A stretch of DNA of 64,000 nucleotides from Caldibacillus debilis DSM 16016 (GTDB lineage: Bacteria; Bacillota; Bacilli; Bacillales; Caldibacillaceae). Position numbers and translations under genes: made by a program. The stretch's first letter is position 1. The number at the start of each line of letters is the position of its first letter. This document shows positions 51,876 to 60,754 of this stretch, in pieces. Below the pieces are notes generated by a model. That model was given only the letters and a program-made list of their open reading frames with translations. It was not told the origin of the DNA and did no database searches. Location of the stretch: positions 123,644-187,643 of the forward strand of contig NZ_KB912902.1 of assembly GCF_000383875.1 (NCBI RefSeq), read 5' to 3'.

Positions 51876-53691
51876 TTCTTTGAAAGCCCCCTTCCAATAT
51901 GAAAGGATTCCCGTTCATGCCCGAGGGGAAGTTAAAAAGAAAAGGGCGGAAAATATGCCGAAGACGCTGAAAAGGATTTGGGGGTATTTGGCCCGGGAAA
52001 AGGGAAAATTGGCCCTGGTGGCCGCGACGGTCGTTCTCACATCCGGTCTGGGCCTGCTCGGCCCGTTCCTGGTCGGAACGGCCATCGACCGCTATATGGT
52101 CGTCGGCGATGCCGAAGGGCTCGCGCCCTTTCTTCTCGGTCTCGTTTCCGTCTTTCTCTTCCATTCCTTGTTTCTGTTCCTGCAAAACTATTGGATGATC
52201 GAAATCTCCCAAAACACGGTCAAAGATTTGCGCGAAGATTTGTTCCAAAAATTCCACCGGCTTCCGATCTCCTATTTTGACAAACGGCAGCACGGGGAAC
52301 TGATGAGCCGTTTGACGAACGACATCGACAACGTCAATATGGTCTTGAATTCATCCGTCATTCAAATCCTGTCGAGCGTCCTGACGTTGGCCGGCACCGT
52401 CGTGGTCATGGTCCTTTTAAGCCCCGTCCTGACCGCGGTCGCGCTGAGCGTCGTCCCCCTGATGTACCTGGGGATCCGGTGGATCACGAACCGGACCGGC
52501 CCCCTTTATAAAGTGCAGCAGCGGGAACTGGGCCAGGTGAACGGCTTCGTGGAAGAAATCCTTTCCGGCCAGCATGTGGTCAAAACCTATTCCTTGGAAA
52601 ATTTGGTCATCCGGCAATTTGAAGAAAAAAACGAAAGCCTCAAACTGTCGGGTTTTTGGGCCCAGACGATCGCCGGTTTTACGCCGAAGGTGATGAACAC
52701 GCTGAATTTTTTGAGTTTCGGCATGATCGCCTTCATCGGGGGATTCCTTGCCATCAGGACGGATCTGGCCACCGTCGGGATGATCGTCATTTTCACCGAA
52801 TACGCCCGGCAATTTACCCGTCCGCTCAATGATCTTTCCAACCAGTTTAATCTCCTGCTTTCCGCCGTCGCGGGAGCCGAACGGGTATTCCAAGTCCTCG
52901 ATGAACCTGAGGAAGAAACCGATGAAGAAAATGCCGTTGAACTGCCGGCAATCCGGGGCCACGTGAAATTCGAAAACGTCACTTTTTCCTATGGGGACGG
53001 ACCCGTATTAAAGGACATCAGCTTCGAGGCAAAACCCGGGGAAACGGTCGCCCTCGTCGGCCATACCGGCGCGGGAAAAACGACGATCATCCATTTGCTT
53101 TCCCGTTTCTATGACTGCGACGGCGGTAAAATCACCGTCGACGGACGGGACATCCGGTCGGTCAAGCGGTCCAGCCTGCGGGAACATATGGCCTTCGTGC
53201 CGCAAGACACCTTTTTGTTCCGGGGGACGGTGAAGGAAAATATCCGCTACGGCAGGCTCGACGCCACCGACGAGGAGGTGGTGCAGGCGGCCAAGGACGC
53301 CAACGCCCATGATTTCATCATGAAACTCCCGATGGGTTACGACACGATGCTGGACGAAAACGGATCGGGCATCAGCCAGGGGCAAAGACAGCTCCTTTCG
53401 ATCGCCAGGGCCCTTTTGCGGAAACCGGCCATCTATATCCTGGATGAAGCGACCAGCAATATCGACACGGTCACCGAACTGAAGATCCAGGATGCGCTGA
53501 AACGGCTCATGGAAGGAAGGACCGGCTTCGTCATCGCCCACCGGCTGAATACGGTACGGAACGCGGACAAAATCCTCGTCCTCGATCACGGAAAAATCGT
53601 CGAAGCGGGGAATCACGAAGAGCTCCTTCGAAAGAAAGGGCATTATTACCGGCTGTATCAAACCCAATTCATGGAAGGGAAAACCCTTTGA
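51865..53691 (+). CDS. yfiC: Heterodimeric multidrug ABC exporter, catalytic subunit (YfiC type)
   Basis: A 608-residue half-transporter with a basic N-terminal extension (about 1-40) and six helices (about 45-345). Its ATPase domain has Walker A GHTGAGKTTIIHLL, signature ISQGQRQLLSIARAL and canonical Walker B IYILDEATSNID with the switch His in FVIAHRLNT. It carries the competent catalytic Glu missing from its partner. The ATG lies inside the 3' end of the upstream gene (11-bp overlap) with AAAGGAG before it, so the subunits are translated together. No terminator was seen directly after. Confidence 0.9.
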   Translation: MPANSLKAPFQYERIPVHARGEVKKKRAENMPKTLKRIWGYLAREKGKLALVAATVVLTSGLGLLGPFLVGTAIDRYMVVGDAEGLAPFLLGLVSVFLFHSLFLFLQNYWMIEISQNTVKDLREDLFQKFHRLPISYFDKRQHGELMSRLTNDIDNVNMVLNSSVIQILSSVLTLAGTVVVMVLLSPVLTAVALSVVPLMYLGIRWITNRTGPLYKVQQRELGQVNGFVEEILSGQHVVKTYSLENLVIRQFEEKNESLKLSGFWAQTIAGFTPKVMNTLNFLSFGMIAFIGGFLAIRTDLATVGMIVIFTEYARQFTRPLNDLSNQFNLLLSAVAGAERVFQVLDEPEEETDEENAVELPAIRGHVKFENVTFSYGDGPVLKDISFEAKPGETVALVGHTGAGKTTIIHLLSRFYDCDGGKITVDGRDIRSVKRSSLREHMAFVPQDTFLFRGTVKENIRYGRLDATDEEVVQAAKDANAHDFIMKLPMGYDTMLDENGSGISQGQRQLLSIARALLRKPAIYILDEATSNIDTVTELKIQDALKRLMEGRTGFVIAHRLNTVRNADKILVLDHGKIVEAGNHEELLRKKGHYYRLYQTQFMEGKTL

Positions 53692-54230
53692 CCGGCACAT
53701 GCCATCGGGAACCGGCCGGCGGTGATTTTCCCCCGCCGCCCCTTTGCCGGCCGGGCGGAAGGGCCTGGCCGGGAGGCTTTTTCCTTTTATCCGGAAACCG
53801 GGAAAACCTTCCCGGCTCCTTTGCTCCTTTCCTCTTGAGCGTTTGTTGCGGTCCATCCGGACCGGCATTTTTAACGTCTGATTGCCCCATGCTGACGGAA
53901 CGGCCGCCTGCCTCCGCATTTTCCTAAACCGGCTCTTCCCGGAACCGGGCATTTGGCCGGTTTGTTTCCTGACACCCCATGCTTTCTTTCAGCGTCCTCC
54001 CAAGCCCCCTCTTTCCCCAGCCGGTGAGGCGGATCGTCCCTGCCCAAGCCAGGCCAAGAAACGTCCATCCCTGTCCGGTCCGTTTTCGGCATGAAGCGGA
54101 CAAAGGGGGGAAAGGGCTTGAAAGAAAACCCGGCGCCGAGGGAGACGCCGCAAAATGGTTCCGGGAAAGGTCGGCGGTGCCGGCGGTCCCCGATTTCAGG
54201 TATCCGATGGATTGATTTGGAAAAAATTCA
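53692..54230. other. GC-rich gene-free region
   Basis: No gene or terminator recognised between the exporter and the next promoter. Open frames on both strands are Pro/Arg-rich artefacts. Confidence 0.45.
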
Positions 54231-54259
54231 TTGACACCTTATTTGTATTAGTGTACTAT
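54231..54259 (+). promoter_or_regulatory. Promoter of the GntR-controlled ABC operon
   Basis: TTGACA (54231-54236), 17 bp, TACTAT (54254-54259). Confidence 0.82.
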
Positions 54260-54277
54260 TTATATAGTACACTAATA
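54246..54277. promoter_or_regulatory. Perfect 32-bp palindromic operator for the GntR (YtrA-type) repressor
   Basis: Arms TATTAGTGTACTAT and ATAGTACACTAATA (14 bp each) around TTAT. It contains AGTGTA...TACACT, the half-sites known for YtrA, with 12 rather than 13 bp between. It overlaps the -10 and start site, so bound repressor blocks transcription of the operon, which includes its own gene. Confidence 0.85.
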
Positions 54278-54293
54278 CATTGGAGGATTTTCC

Positions 54294-55061
54294 ATGGAGC
54301 CGTTCATCGGATTGGTGAAAAAGGAATTATTGCTCGCGAGATATTGGTATTTGACTTCCGTCATTTTTATGGCCCTCATATTTCTCGCCGTCTTTCTACT
54401 GGGCCTCCGGTACGATATGCCGACTGCCTTCGTCCCCTTCTATATGTTGTCCATGATCTTCCTGCTCTTTTTCATGCCCGCCATGTTGCTGGGTTTGCTG
54501 CGGGTCGAAGGGCGGACCCAATTATGGCTTTATAATCCGCAGCCGAGCAGCCTTTTGCTCCTCGGCAAATTGGCCGCCGCTTTCCTGTTCCAGCTGCTTT
54601 CCCATCTCCTTTTCATCCTGGCGGGGATCCTTTTCAACCTCTGGCTGGAAAAACATGGTTTTTCCCCTCGGATTCCGATCGGGGAAGCGTTCTCCATCCA
54701 TTTCCTGATTACCGGCGTCGCCGTCATCTTTTCCCTTTGGTCCGCTTTTCTCTGGACGGTTTACCATTCATTGGGGAAATATCCCCAGTTGAAACATCTC
54801 CGGTGGCTGATCGTCTCGGCGATCTTCCTCCTATACTGTTACATTGAATCCCGTGTCATGAAACTGGATTTCGTCCATAAATGGATGGAACCTTCAGTGA
54901 AGGTTTCCGGCACCCCTTCCCTCAACTTCAGCGGCAAAGGCTGGTCGGTCGAAATCGACCACATGCCCATCTCCGTCGGCGGCCTGATTTATTTCATCTT
55001 ATTGTCCCTCCTTTTGTTCTACGGCGCGAGCAAGCTGCTGGACAAAAAAGTGGAGGTGTGA
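54294..55061 (+). CDS. ABC transporter membrane protein, first gene of the GntR operon
   Basis: A 255-residue protein with six hydrophobic helices (for example SVIFMALIFLAVFLLGL, FVPFYMLSMIFLLFFMPAMLLGLL, LLIVSAIFLLYCYIESRVM and a C-terminal GGLIYFILLSLLLFYGASKLL). No strict family motif is recognised, but size, topology and place in an operon with two ATPases indicate an ABC-2-like permease. The probable partner is the adjacent ATPase at 55439. TTGGAGG precedes the ATG by six bases. The substrate is unknown; YtrA-type operons respond to cell-wall antibiotics. Confidence 0.75.
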   Translation: MEPFIGLVKKELLLARYWYLTSVIFMALIFLAVFLLGLRYDMPTAFVPFYMLSMIFLLFFMPAMLLGLLRVEGRTQLWLYNPQPSSLLLLGKLAAAFLFQLLSHLLFILAGILFNLWLEKHGFSPRIPIGEAFSIHFLITGVAVIFSLWSAFLWTVYHSLGKYPQLKHLRWLIVSAIFLLYCYIESRVMKLDFVHKWMEPSVKVSGTPSLNFSGKGWSVEIDHMPISVGGLIYFILLSLLLFYGASKLLDKKVEV

Positions 55062-55067
55062 CCGCCG

Positions 55068-55442
55068 GTGGATAAAGAATACGAGGTTTCCAAACCGATC
55101 TATATGCAAATCGCCGAAAAAATTTTCCGGCGAATCATCCGTCAGGAAATCAAGCCCGGCGACAAATTGCCGTCGGTGCGGGAGATGGCCATACAAGCCG
55201 GGGTCAACCCGAATACGATCCAACGGACCTATATGGAAATGGAGAGGATGGGAATCGTGGAGACGAGGCGTGGGCAAGGGACGTTTGTCGTCGAGCGGCA
55301 GGAAATCGTTGACGAGCTGATGCAAACCATGCAGAAGGAAATCATCGGCCAATTCGTGAAAAATATGATGGAATTGGGGCTCGGCAAAAAGGAAATCGTA
55401 AAAAGTTTGGAAGAGTACCTGGAAAGGGGGGAAGACAAATGA
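55068..55442 (+). CDS. ytrA: GntR-family repressor (YtrA subfamily)
   Basis: A 124-residue protein with the GntR winged HTH (PIYMQIAEKIFRRIIRQEIKPGDKLPSVREMAIQAGVNPNTIQRTYMEMERMGIVETRRGQGTFV split over about 10-75) and only a short C-terminal helical dimerisation part, as in the YtrA subfamily. Such repressors lie within the ABC operons they control, and a perfect palindromic operator is at the operon promoter. The start is GTG; GGAGGTG lies about ten bases before it. The gene overlaps the downstream ATPase (ATGA). The inducer is not evident from sequence. Confidence 0.88.
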   Translation: MDKEYEVSKPIYMQIAEKIFRRIIRQEIKPGDKLPSVREMAIQAGVNPNTIQRTYMEMERMGIVETRRGQGTFVVERQEIVDELMQTMQKEIIGQFVKNMMELGLGKKEIVKSLEEYLERGEDK

Positions 55443-56152
55443 CCGTGCAATTTTCCGGGGCAACCAAAAGATACGGCTCGGAATATGCCCTGCGCGATTT
55501 CAGCTTCCGCTTTGACAAGGGAAAAATTTACGGGCTGCTCGGCCCGAACGGAAGCGGAAAATCCACTGCCCTGAAGATGGCTGCCGGCCTGGTCTACCCG
55601 AGCGCGGGGACGGTCGCCGTGGACGGCGAGCGGGTCACGAGGAAAATTTGCCGAAAAGTTGCTTATTTAACCGAATTGGATATGTTTTACGAATCCTTCA
55701 CCGTTAAACAAATGGTCTCCTTCTACCGATCCCAGTTCCCCGACTTCGACCCGGTCAAAGCGCAAGAACTGTTGCGGGATATGGGGTTGCCGGAAAATAA
55801 GAAAATGAAACAGTTGTCCAAAGGAAACCGGGGCCGGTTGAAACTCGTGCTCGCCTTGGCGAGAAACGTGCCGGTCATCCTCCTGGATGAGCCCTTCTCC
55901 GGATTGGATGCCCTGGTCCGCGAATCGATCGTAAACAGTCTGCTGAACTACATCAATTTTCATGAACAGACCGTCATTATAGCCACCCACGAAATCGACG
56001 AACTGGAACCGATCCTCGACGAGGTGGTCGCCATCCGCAGAGGCCGGTTCCTCGATCATCAAGTCGTGGAAGCGTTGCGGGAAAACCAGGGGCTTTCCGT
56101 CGCGGAATGGTACAAAAGAACGATTCGGGAAAAAGGGAGTGAAGCGGTATGA
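55439..56152 (+). CDS. ABC transporter ATP-binding protein (YtrB-like) with unusual signature motif
   Basis: A 237-residue ATPase: Walker A GPNGSGKSTALKMAAGL (about 35), Walker B VILLDEPFSGLD and switch VIIATHEIDELEP. The signature loop is LSKGNRGRLKLVLALAR rather than LSGGQ, a form seen in YtrB-like and other ABC-2 ATPases. It overlaps the GntR gene and the next ATPase by four bases each, hence tightly coupled translation. It most likely energises the membrane protein at 54294. Confidence 0.88.
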   Translation: MTVQFSGATKRYGSEYALRDFSFRFDKGKIYGLLGPNGSGKSTALKMAAGLVYPSAGTVAVDGERVTRKICRKVAYLTELDMFYESFTVKQMVSFYRSQFPDFDPVKAQELLRDMGLPENKKMKQLSKGNRGRLKLVLALARNVPVILLDEPFSGLDALVRESIVNSLLNYINFHEQTVIIATHEIDELEPILDEVVAIRRGRFLDHQVVEALRENQGLSVAEWYKRTIREKGSEAV

Positions 56153-57069
56153 AACCGGTTGTGGAACTGAAAAACGTCACAAAAATCATCGGCGGGAAAA
56201 AAATCATCGACAGCATCAGCTTTTCCGTGTACGAAGGGGAAGTATTCGGCCTGCTCGGCCCGAACGGGGCCGGGAAAACGACGACGATGCGCATGATGAC
56301 CGGACTGATGCGCATCAGCTCTGGGGAAATTTTGATCAACGGGAGGAGCATTGCCAGCGACTTTGAAAATGCCGTCCGTCAGATCGGCGCGATCGTTGAA
56401 AATCCGGAAATGTACAAGTTTTTGACCGGCTATGAAAACTTGAAACAGGCCGCCCGCTTGGCAAAGGGCGTAACGAAAGAACGGATGGATGAAATCATCG
56501 ATCTGGTCGGCCTGACCCCCAGGATCCATGACAAAGTGAAAAATTATTCCTTGGGCATGAGACAGCGCCTCGGCATCGCCCTCTGTCTTTTGCACGATCC
56601 GAAAATCCTCATCCTGGATGAGCCGACAAACGGCCTCGATCCCGCGGGAATCCGGGAAATCCGCAACTATTTGCGCTCCCTCGCCAGGGAGAAAAATTTG
56701 GCCGTCATCGTCTCCAGCCACCTGCTTTCCGAAGTGGAATTGATGTGCGACCGGGTGGCCATCATGCAAAAGGGCCGTTTGATCGACGTGCAAAAGGTGC
56801 ACGGGGAAGGCGACGCGGAAAGGCAGACCTACCGTTTCACCGTCAATGACGCCGATCGGGCCGCAAACGTCCTGAAAAGCAAAGGAATCGAGGCGGCGGC
56901 CGACGGGCAGAAATTGGAGGCGGCCTTGGCGAAACAACAAGTTCCCGACGTCATCAAATGGCTGGTTGAAGAAAACTTGCTGATTTACGAAGTCAAACCT
57001 TTGCGGAAAACCTTGGAAGACCGGTTCCTGGAAATCACCGCGGCAAAGGAGGCAGCCGTCAATGGGTAA
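56149..57069 (+). CDS. ABC transporter ATP-binding protein (BcrA/DrrA type)
   Basis: A 306-residue ATPase: Walker A GPNGAGKTTTMRMMTGL (about 37), signature YSLGMRQRLGIALCLL, Walker B ILILDEPTNGLD and switch VIVSSHLLSEVE. A C-terminal domain of about 85 residues follows (AERQTYRFTVNDADRAANVL to LEDRFLEITAAKEAA), as in bacitracin-type BcrA ATPases. 'NPEMYKFLTGYENL' is also characteristic. It overlaps the next permease gene by eight bases and probably forms a transporter with it, giving lantibiotic or bacitracin-type immunity; that role is inferred. Confidence 0.9.
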   Translation: MKPVVELKNVTKIIGGKKIIDSISFSVYEGEVFGLLGPNGAGKTTTMRMMTGLMRISSGEILINGRSIASDFENAVRQIGAIVENPEMYKFLTGYENLKQAARLAKGVTKERMDEIIDLVGLTPRIHDKVKNYSLGMRQRLGIALCLLHDPKILILDEPTNGLDPAGIREIRNYLRSLAREKNLAVIVSSHLLSEVELMCDRVAIMQKGRLIDVQKVHGEGDAERQTYRFTVNDADRAANVLKSKGIEAAADGQKLEAALAKQQVPDVIKWLVEENLLIYEVKPLRKTLEDRFLEITAAKEAAVNG

Positions 57070-58009
57070 CCTGATCGTAAACGAATTTGTCAAGATCTTT
57101 AAGCGAAAAAGCACCTATGCCATGTTCCTGTTTTTGATCCTGATCGTGGTCGGAGGAGGTTTTTTAACCAAATACCTCAATTCCCTCGACGAACCCGTTT
57201 CACAGGACAATTGGAAAGAGGAATTGGCCAAGGAAACCGAACAAATGAAAAAGGATTTGGAAGAAATGCCGGCATCCATGCGGGCGGCATTTGAAGACGA
57301 AATCGCCATCAACGAATACCGGATCGCCCATGACCTGCCCCCGTCGGACTACAATATGTGGAGTTTTATCGGCGATTCCGGAACCTACATCACGATCGTC
57401 GGCCTGTTTGTCATCATCGTCGCCGCCGGGATCGTCGCCAATGAATTCTCCTGGGGGACGATCAAATCGTTGATCATCAAGCCTTACAAACGATGGAAAA
57501 TTTTATTGGCCAAATATGTCATGGTGCTGTTGTTCATGCTGATCGTCCTCGCCCTGCTCTTCATCAGCGCCGTGGCGGTCGGCGCCGTCCTGTTCGGCCC
57601 GGGCGACGGGGGAAGCCAGATCCATTTATCCTATGCCGACGGAAAAGTGGTGGAACAAAGCCAGCTGCTCTATTTGGCGAAGTCCTATTTGCTCAATTCC
57701 GTGGGCGTCCTGCTCCTCGCGACGATGGCCTTCATGATTTCGACCATCTTCCGCTCCAGCGGGACCGCCATCGGCATCTCCGTCTTCTTGCTGCTGGCGG
57801 GGGATACGATCACCTCCTTCTTCGCCATGAAATTCGATTGGGCCAAATACATCTTGTTCGCCAATACGAATCTGATGGCCTACCTGGAAGGGAAGCCGAT
57901 GGTGGAGGGGATGACCATGGGTTTTTCCATCACGATGCTGACCATCTACTTCATCGTTTTTCAAGTGTTGGCTTTCCTCTTCTTTACAAAGAGGGATGTC
58001 AGCAATTGA
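57062..58009 (+). CDS. ABC-2 type permease (BcrB-like)
   Basis: A 315-residue membrane protein. Helix 1 (YAMFLFLILIVVGGGFL) is followed by an extracellular acidic segment (about 45-100: KEELAKETEQMKKDLEEM). Five more helices then appear in the ABC-2 pattern (ITIVGLFVIIVAAGIVANEFSWGTIKSLIIKPYKRWKILLAKY, with the 'EfswGTik' motif typical of ABC-2 permeases). It pairs with the preceding BcrA-type ATPase. It is the last gene of the operon, followed after about 70 bp by a strong terminator. Confidence 0.87.
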   Translation: MGNLIVNEFVKIFKRKSTYAMFLFLILIVVGGGFLTKYLNSLDEPVSQDNWKEELAKETEQMKKDLEEMPASMRAAFEDEIAINEYRIAHDLPPSDYNMWSFIGDSGTYITIVGLFVIIVAAGIVANEFSWGTIKSLIIKPYKRWKILLAKYVMVLLFMLIVLALLFISAVAVGAVLFGPGDGGSQIHLSYADGKVVEQSQLLYLAKSYLLNSVGVLLLATMAFMISTIFRSSGTAIGISVFLLLAGDTITSFFAMKFDWAKYILFANTNLMAYLEGKPMVEGMTMGFSITMLTIYFIVFQVLAFLFFTKRDVSN

Positions 58010-58081
58010 ATATTCGCTTTCCTGCCGTCAGCTGAACCAAGACGTGATCCGAACAACTTGCCATTGAAATTGAGGTTTTCC

Positions 58082-58119
58082 GCCCTTTCCCGAAGGTTTT
58101 CGGGAAAGGGCTCCTTTTT
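58082..58119 (+). terminator. Terminator of the GntR-ABC operon
   Basis: GCCCTTTCCCGAA/TTCGGGAAAGGGC (58082-58094 and 58099-58111) followed by TCCTTTTT. Confidence 0.92.
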
Positions 58120-58183
58120 GCTGCAGCACTGAACGTGAAAGGCGTCGCATGAAAAAGAGCGCCAAACCTTTTTCCGCTGCTGG

Positions 58184-58395
58184 ATTGAACGTGAACTTTC
58201 CTGTCCTTGATCCGGTTCCAGGAATTGCACGCTTTCAGCGACAATTATTGAAGGTGAATTTTCTTGTCCTTGACCTTCGGCCAAAAAAGAACAAGGTTAT
58301 GGAAACCGTTCATGGTTTTGGGGCCTTATCCGGCCCAAGAAGCCGTCCATCGGACGGCCGTGGCTGTCCGGTTCATGGTTTTGGGGCCTTATCCG
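58184..58395 (+). repeat. 63-bp-period repeat block
   Basis: ATTGAACGTGAACTTTCCTG (58184) and ATTGAAGGTGAATTTTCTTG (58247) head two copies 63 bp apart. GTTCATGGTTTTGGGGCCTT recurs at 58308 and 58371, again 63 bp apart. The block lies between the operon terminator and the 21-bp array; 63 is three times 21. Confidence 0.75.
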
Positions 58396-58462
58396 ACCCT
58401 CCGGCGCGGAGTCGGGCAAACTTTTCGCCTCCTTCGCAAAGCATCCGATTCAAACCGAATGC

Positions 58463-58503
58463 AAAGCGTCCTTCCCCTTGGAGAGAAGGACGCTTTCTTT
58501 TTC
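58463..58503 (+). terminator. Second terminator-like hairpin
   Basis: AAAGCGTCCTT/AAGGACGCTTT (58463-58473 and 58486-58496) followed by CTTTTTC. No gene lies between it and the previous terminator. Confidence 0.75.
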
Positions 58504-58618
58504 AAAATTCCTTGGAAGCACCATGGGGATTAGCGGTTTTTTCGATCAACAGACCGGGCTGCGACTTTCGACCGTGACGGGAAAATTCGATATGCATTTT
58601 GCGTCCGCGACCAGATTG
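58504..58618. other. Short spacer before array copy B
   Basis: No gene; leads into the degenerate end of the 21-bp array. Confidence 0.35.
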
Positions 58619-59122
58619 TCCAACTTCGGACGGCCGATGTTCGTCTTGTTCCTGCGCACGGATTTTCCAACATCGGAACGGCCGGCATTCGTCTGGTTTC
58701 TACAATCGGATTTTCCAATAGTCTTGTGCCCGTAATCGGATCTTCCGTTATCGGAATGTCCAACATTCATCCTGTTCCTTCCATCGTACTGTTCAACATC
58801 GGCCCCCGATGGTTCCATATTTTTCCCCAATGTCCAATATCCGGTCTAGTTTGTTCAACATTTCAGGAAGATTGTCCAACATCCTTTTTGACCGGAAAAC
58901 CGGTTTGTCCAAAATAGTACCTGAACGGTTCAACATTTTAAAAAAATTGTCCAACATCGCTCGACAATGTCCATCATAAAGAGAAATTTGTTTAACATTT
59001 GAAAAATTTTGTCCATCATCAAAAGAAATATGTTCAAAATGGAAGAAAATTTATCCAACATCGTCAAAAAAATGTCCATCATCCCCTCATTTATGTCCAT
59101 CATCGGTCGGAGCGTCCAAATA
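58619..59122 (+). repeat. Degenerate 21-bp repeat array, copy B
   Basis: Core TGTCCAACAT (variants TGTTCAACAT, TGTCCATCAT, TGTTTAACAT) recurs with TCC/TTC at 58833, 58854, 58875, 58908, 58929, 58950, 58970, 58991, 59012, 59033, 59054, 59075, 59096 and 59115, i.e. steps of 21 with one 33 and one 20. The left third (58619-58820) is more decayed. The frame reads LFNISGRLSNILFDRKTGLS and KIVPERFNILKKLSNIARQ, then stops. Copy A on the other strand carries the same FDRKT unit and the same one-base-short unit, so both derive from one ancestor. Confidence 0.85.
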
Positions 59123-59223
59123 AGGGGGGATGAACCGATGCAAGAAAAAACCCCCTAAGGGGGAAATGGAACAGCCTGTCACTTATCGGGAACCATGATT
59201 CGAAAGCAAATCCTGCCGGAAGA

Positions 59224-60054
59224 TCAATACGCCTTCCCGAACCAGCTCTTATTCCTGGCGATGATGGAGCCGTGGGTCGAATCCCAATAATCCACGGTGT
59301 AAGCATAGTGATAATTCATGATGCACTTTGTATAGTCGGAGGACGAATGATGGCCCGCGCCGAAATTGTGGGACAATTCGTGTTGGCCCGCATGCCATAT
59401 TCCTTTGTAGGATTGGGTCCCGTTCACCAAGCTTACCGCCATTGTGGACGGGTTGCTGGAATAAACATAGGCGATTCCGCCTACGGACAGGATGTGGGAA
59501 TCATTGGAAAATCCGATCAAAAAGTCGTAGTTATACTTCGAAGCCCAATCCTTCCGCAGATCATCCAGCAGCTGCTCGGGGCTCGAACCTTGGGAGGACC
59601 AGGAAATATACAGTTTGATATCCAGATCGAAATTGTGATCCCGGTTGAAGGCGTCGTCCATTTCTTCTACGAGGGTGGCAGCCGTGCTGGTCCAATTGGA
59701 ATTCGCACTGCGGAATTCTTCATCGGCGGCGATGGCGACCGTGGCGACCCGGGCGCCGATGGCGGCCGTGTGAAAGGCGTCATCCCGGATGTTTTTTTCC
59801 AAGCTGATTTTGTCAAGCACGTTCCCTTCACCGTCCACAACCAGGGCCTGGGAGGTCCGTTCGATGGCGGGGGAAGCTTCCTCTGTTTTTGCCTGCAGGT
59901 CCTTCGGCTCGAGCGGGATCGAGTGAACGGCTTCACCTTCGCGGTTGTAAACCGTCAATTCTTTTTTGCCTTCGACGTGGATTTCCGGGGTGAGGGCGGA
60001 AGATTGTGAAGCGAGCAGAACGGCAGTAAAAAAGAGAAACAGCTTGCTCTTCAT
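59224..60054 (-). CDS. Secreted zinc metalloprotease (metzincin)
   Basis: A 276-residue protein. A signal peptide (MKSKLFLFFTAVLLASQSSA) is followed by a propeptide-like region (about 22-90) and a catalytic domain (about 95-276) with VATVAIAADEEFRS, LYISWSSQG and DFLIGFSN. The zinc motif is HELSHNFGAGH (HExxHxxGxxH) and is followed by a Met-turn CIMNYHY. The motif and Met-turn define a metzincin; overall size is close to M12-like bacterial enzymes, but the exact peptidase family was not settled. It probably acts outside the cell or at the wall. GGGAGG precedes the ATG. A lipoprotein gene 67 bp upstream on the same strand may be in the same transcript. Confidence 0.85.
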   Translation of the reverse strand: MKSKLFLFFTAVLLASQSSALTPEIHVEGKKELTVYNREGEAVHSIPLEPKDLQAKTEEASPAIERTSQALVVDGEGNVLDKISLEKNIRDDAFHTAAIGARVATVAIAADEEFRSANSNWTSTAATLVEEMDDAFNRDHNFDLDIKLYISWSSQGSSPEQLLDDLRKDWASKYNYDFLIGFSNDSHILSVGGIAYVYSSNPSTMAVSLVNGTQSYKGIWHAGQHELSHNFGAGHHSSSDYTKCIMNYHYAYTVDYWDSTHGSIIARNKSWFGKAY

Positions 60055-60121
60055 AAAATCGCCTCCCGATTTTGAATTAAATATAATATTCGGCAATTTT
60101 ATGAAGATTCCTTTAAATTTT

Positions 60122-60484
60122 TTAATCTTTTTCCGATTTGGTAAATTCGACCCATTCTTCCTCTGGTCCGGTATCATCCACGATCAATAAATTTCCGGTC
60201 TTCTTATCGACAAAGATTTCCCTTCCGGGGAGCGTTCCGTCCCCTTCGCCGGTATAGGTTCGGGTGGACCGGATGTTGGCGAAGTCGATTTCTTCTTTGG
60301 AATGGACTTTTACAAACGTATATTTTTCCCCCTTATATTGGATCCAGCTGACGGGGAGCGCACAGTCCGCCTTTTCCTCCGCTGCCTGGTCTCCCAAGGA
60401 TTCGGCCGACGTCCCTTGATCGCACCCTGCAACAGCCATGAGGCCAAGGATCAAAAGGACGTAGCGAAACAATATCCTTTTCAT
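60122..60484 (-). CDS. Small lipoprotein of unknown function
   Basis: A 120-residue lipoprotein with a signal peptide ending in MAVAGC (Cys about 20) and a beta-rich body (CALPVSWIQYKGEKYTFVKV, GREIFVDKKTGNLLIVDDTG, EEEWVEFTK). No family is recognised. It precedes the metzincin gene on the same strand and may be its partner or inhibitor; that is only a guess from context. The ATG with GGCGGTG upstream was taken as start. ACGAAA-C-TTTCGT, a short palindrome at 60553-60565, lies upstream. Confidence 0.7.
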   Translation of the reverse strand: MKRILFRYVLLILGLMAVAGCDQGTSAESLGDQAAEEKADCALPVSWIQYKGEKYTFVKVHSKEEIDFANIRSTRTYTGEGDGTLPGREIFVDKKTGNLLIVDDTGPEEEWVEFTKSEKD

Positions 60485-60754
60485 TCGCACACACCGCCTT
60501 TCCTCGTTTTATGAATTAGTCGAAAATAAATCCGGATGGTTACAGCTAATAGACGAAACTTTCGTTTGAATTGGAAAAATCTTAAATTTTTTACACATTA
60601 ATTTCCCCTGCCTTTCTGTGACCCATCCACAGTCAAATTTTTTAAAAACTGACCGTTTTCTCCATGAAAATTTAAAAATCTATAAAGGAAAAAATAAAAT
60701 TTTGTCGAATGGAAAAGATGAAATTAAGTTTTCCGACTGCCAGAGGGGGATCCT

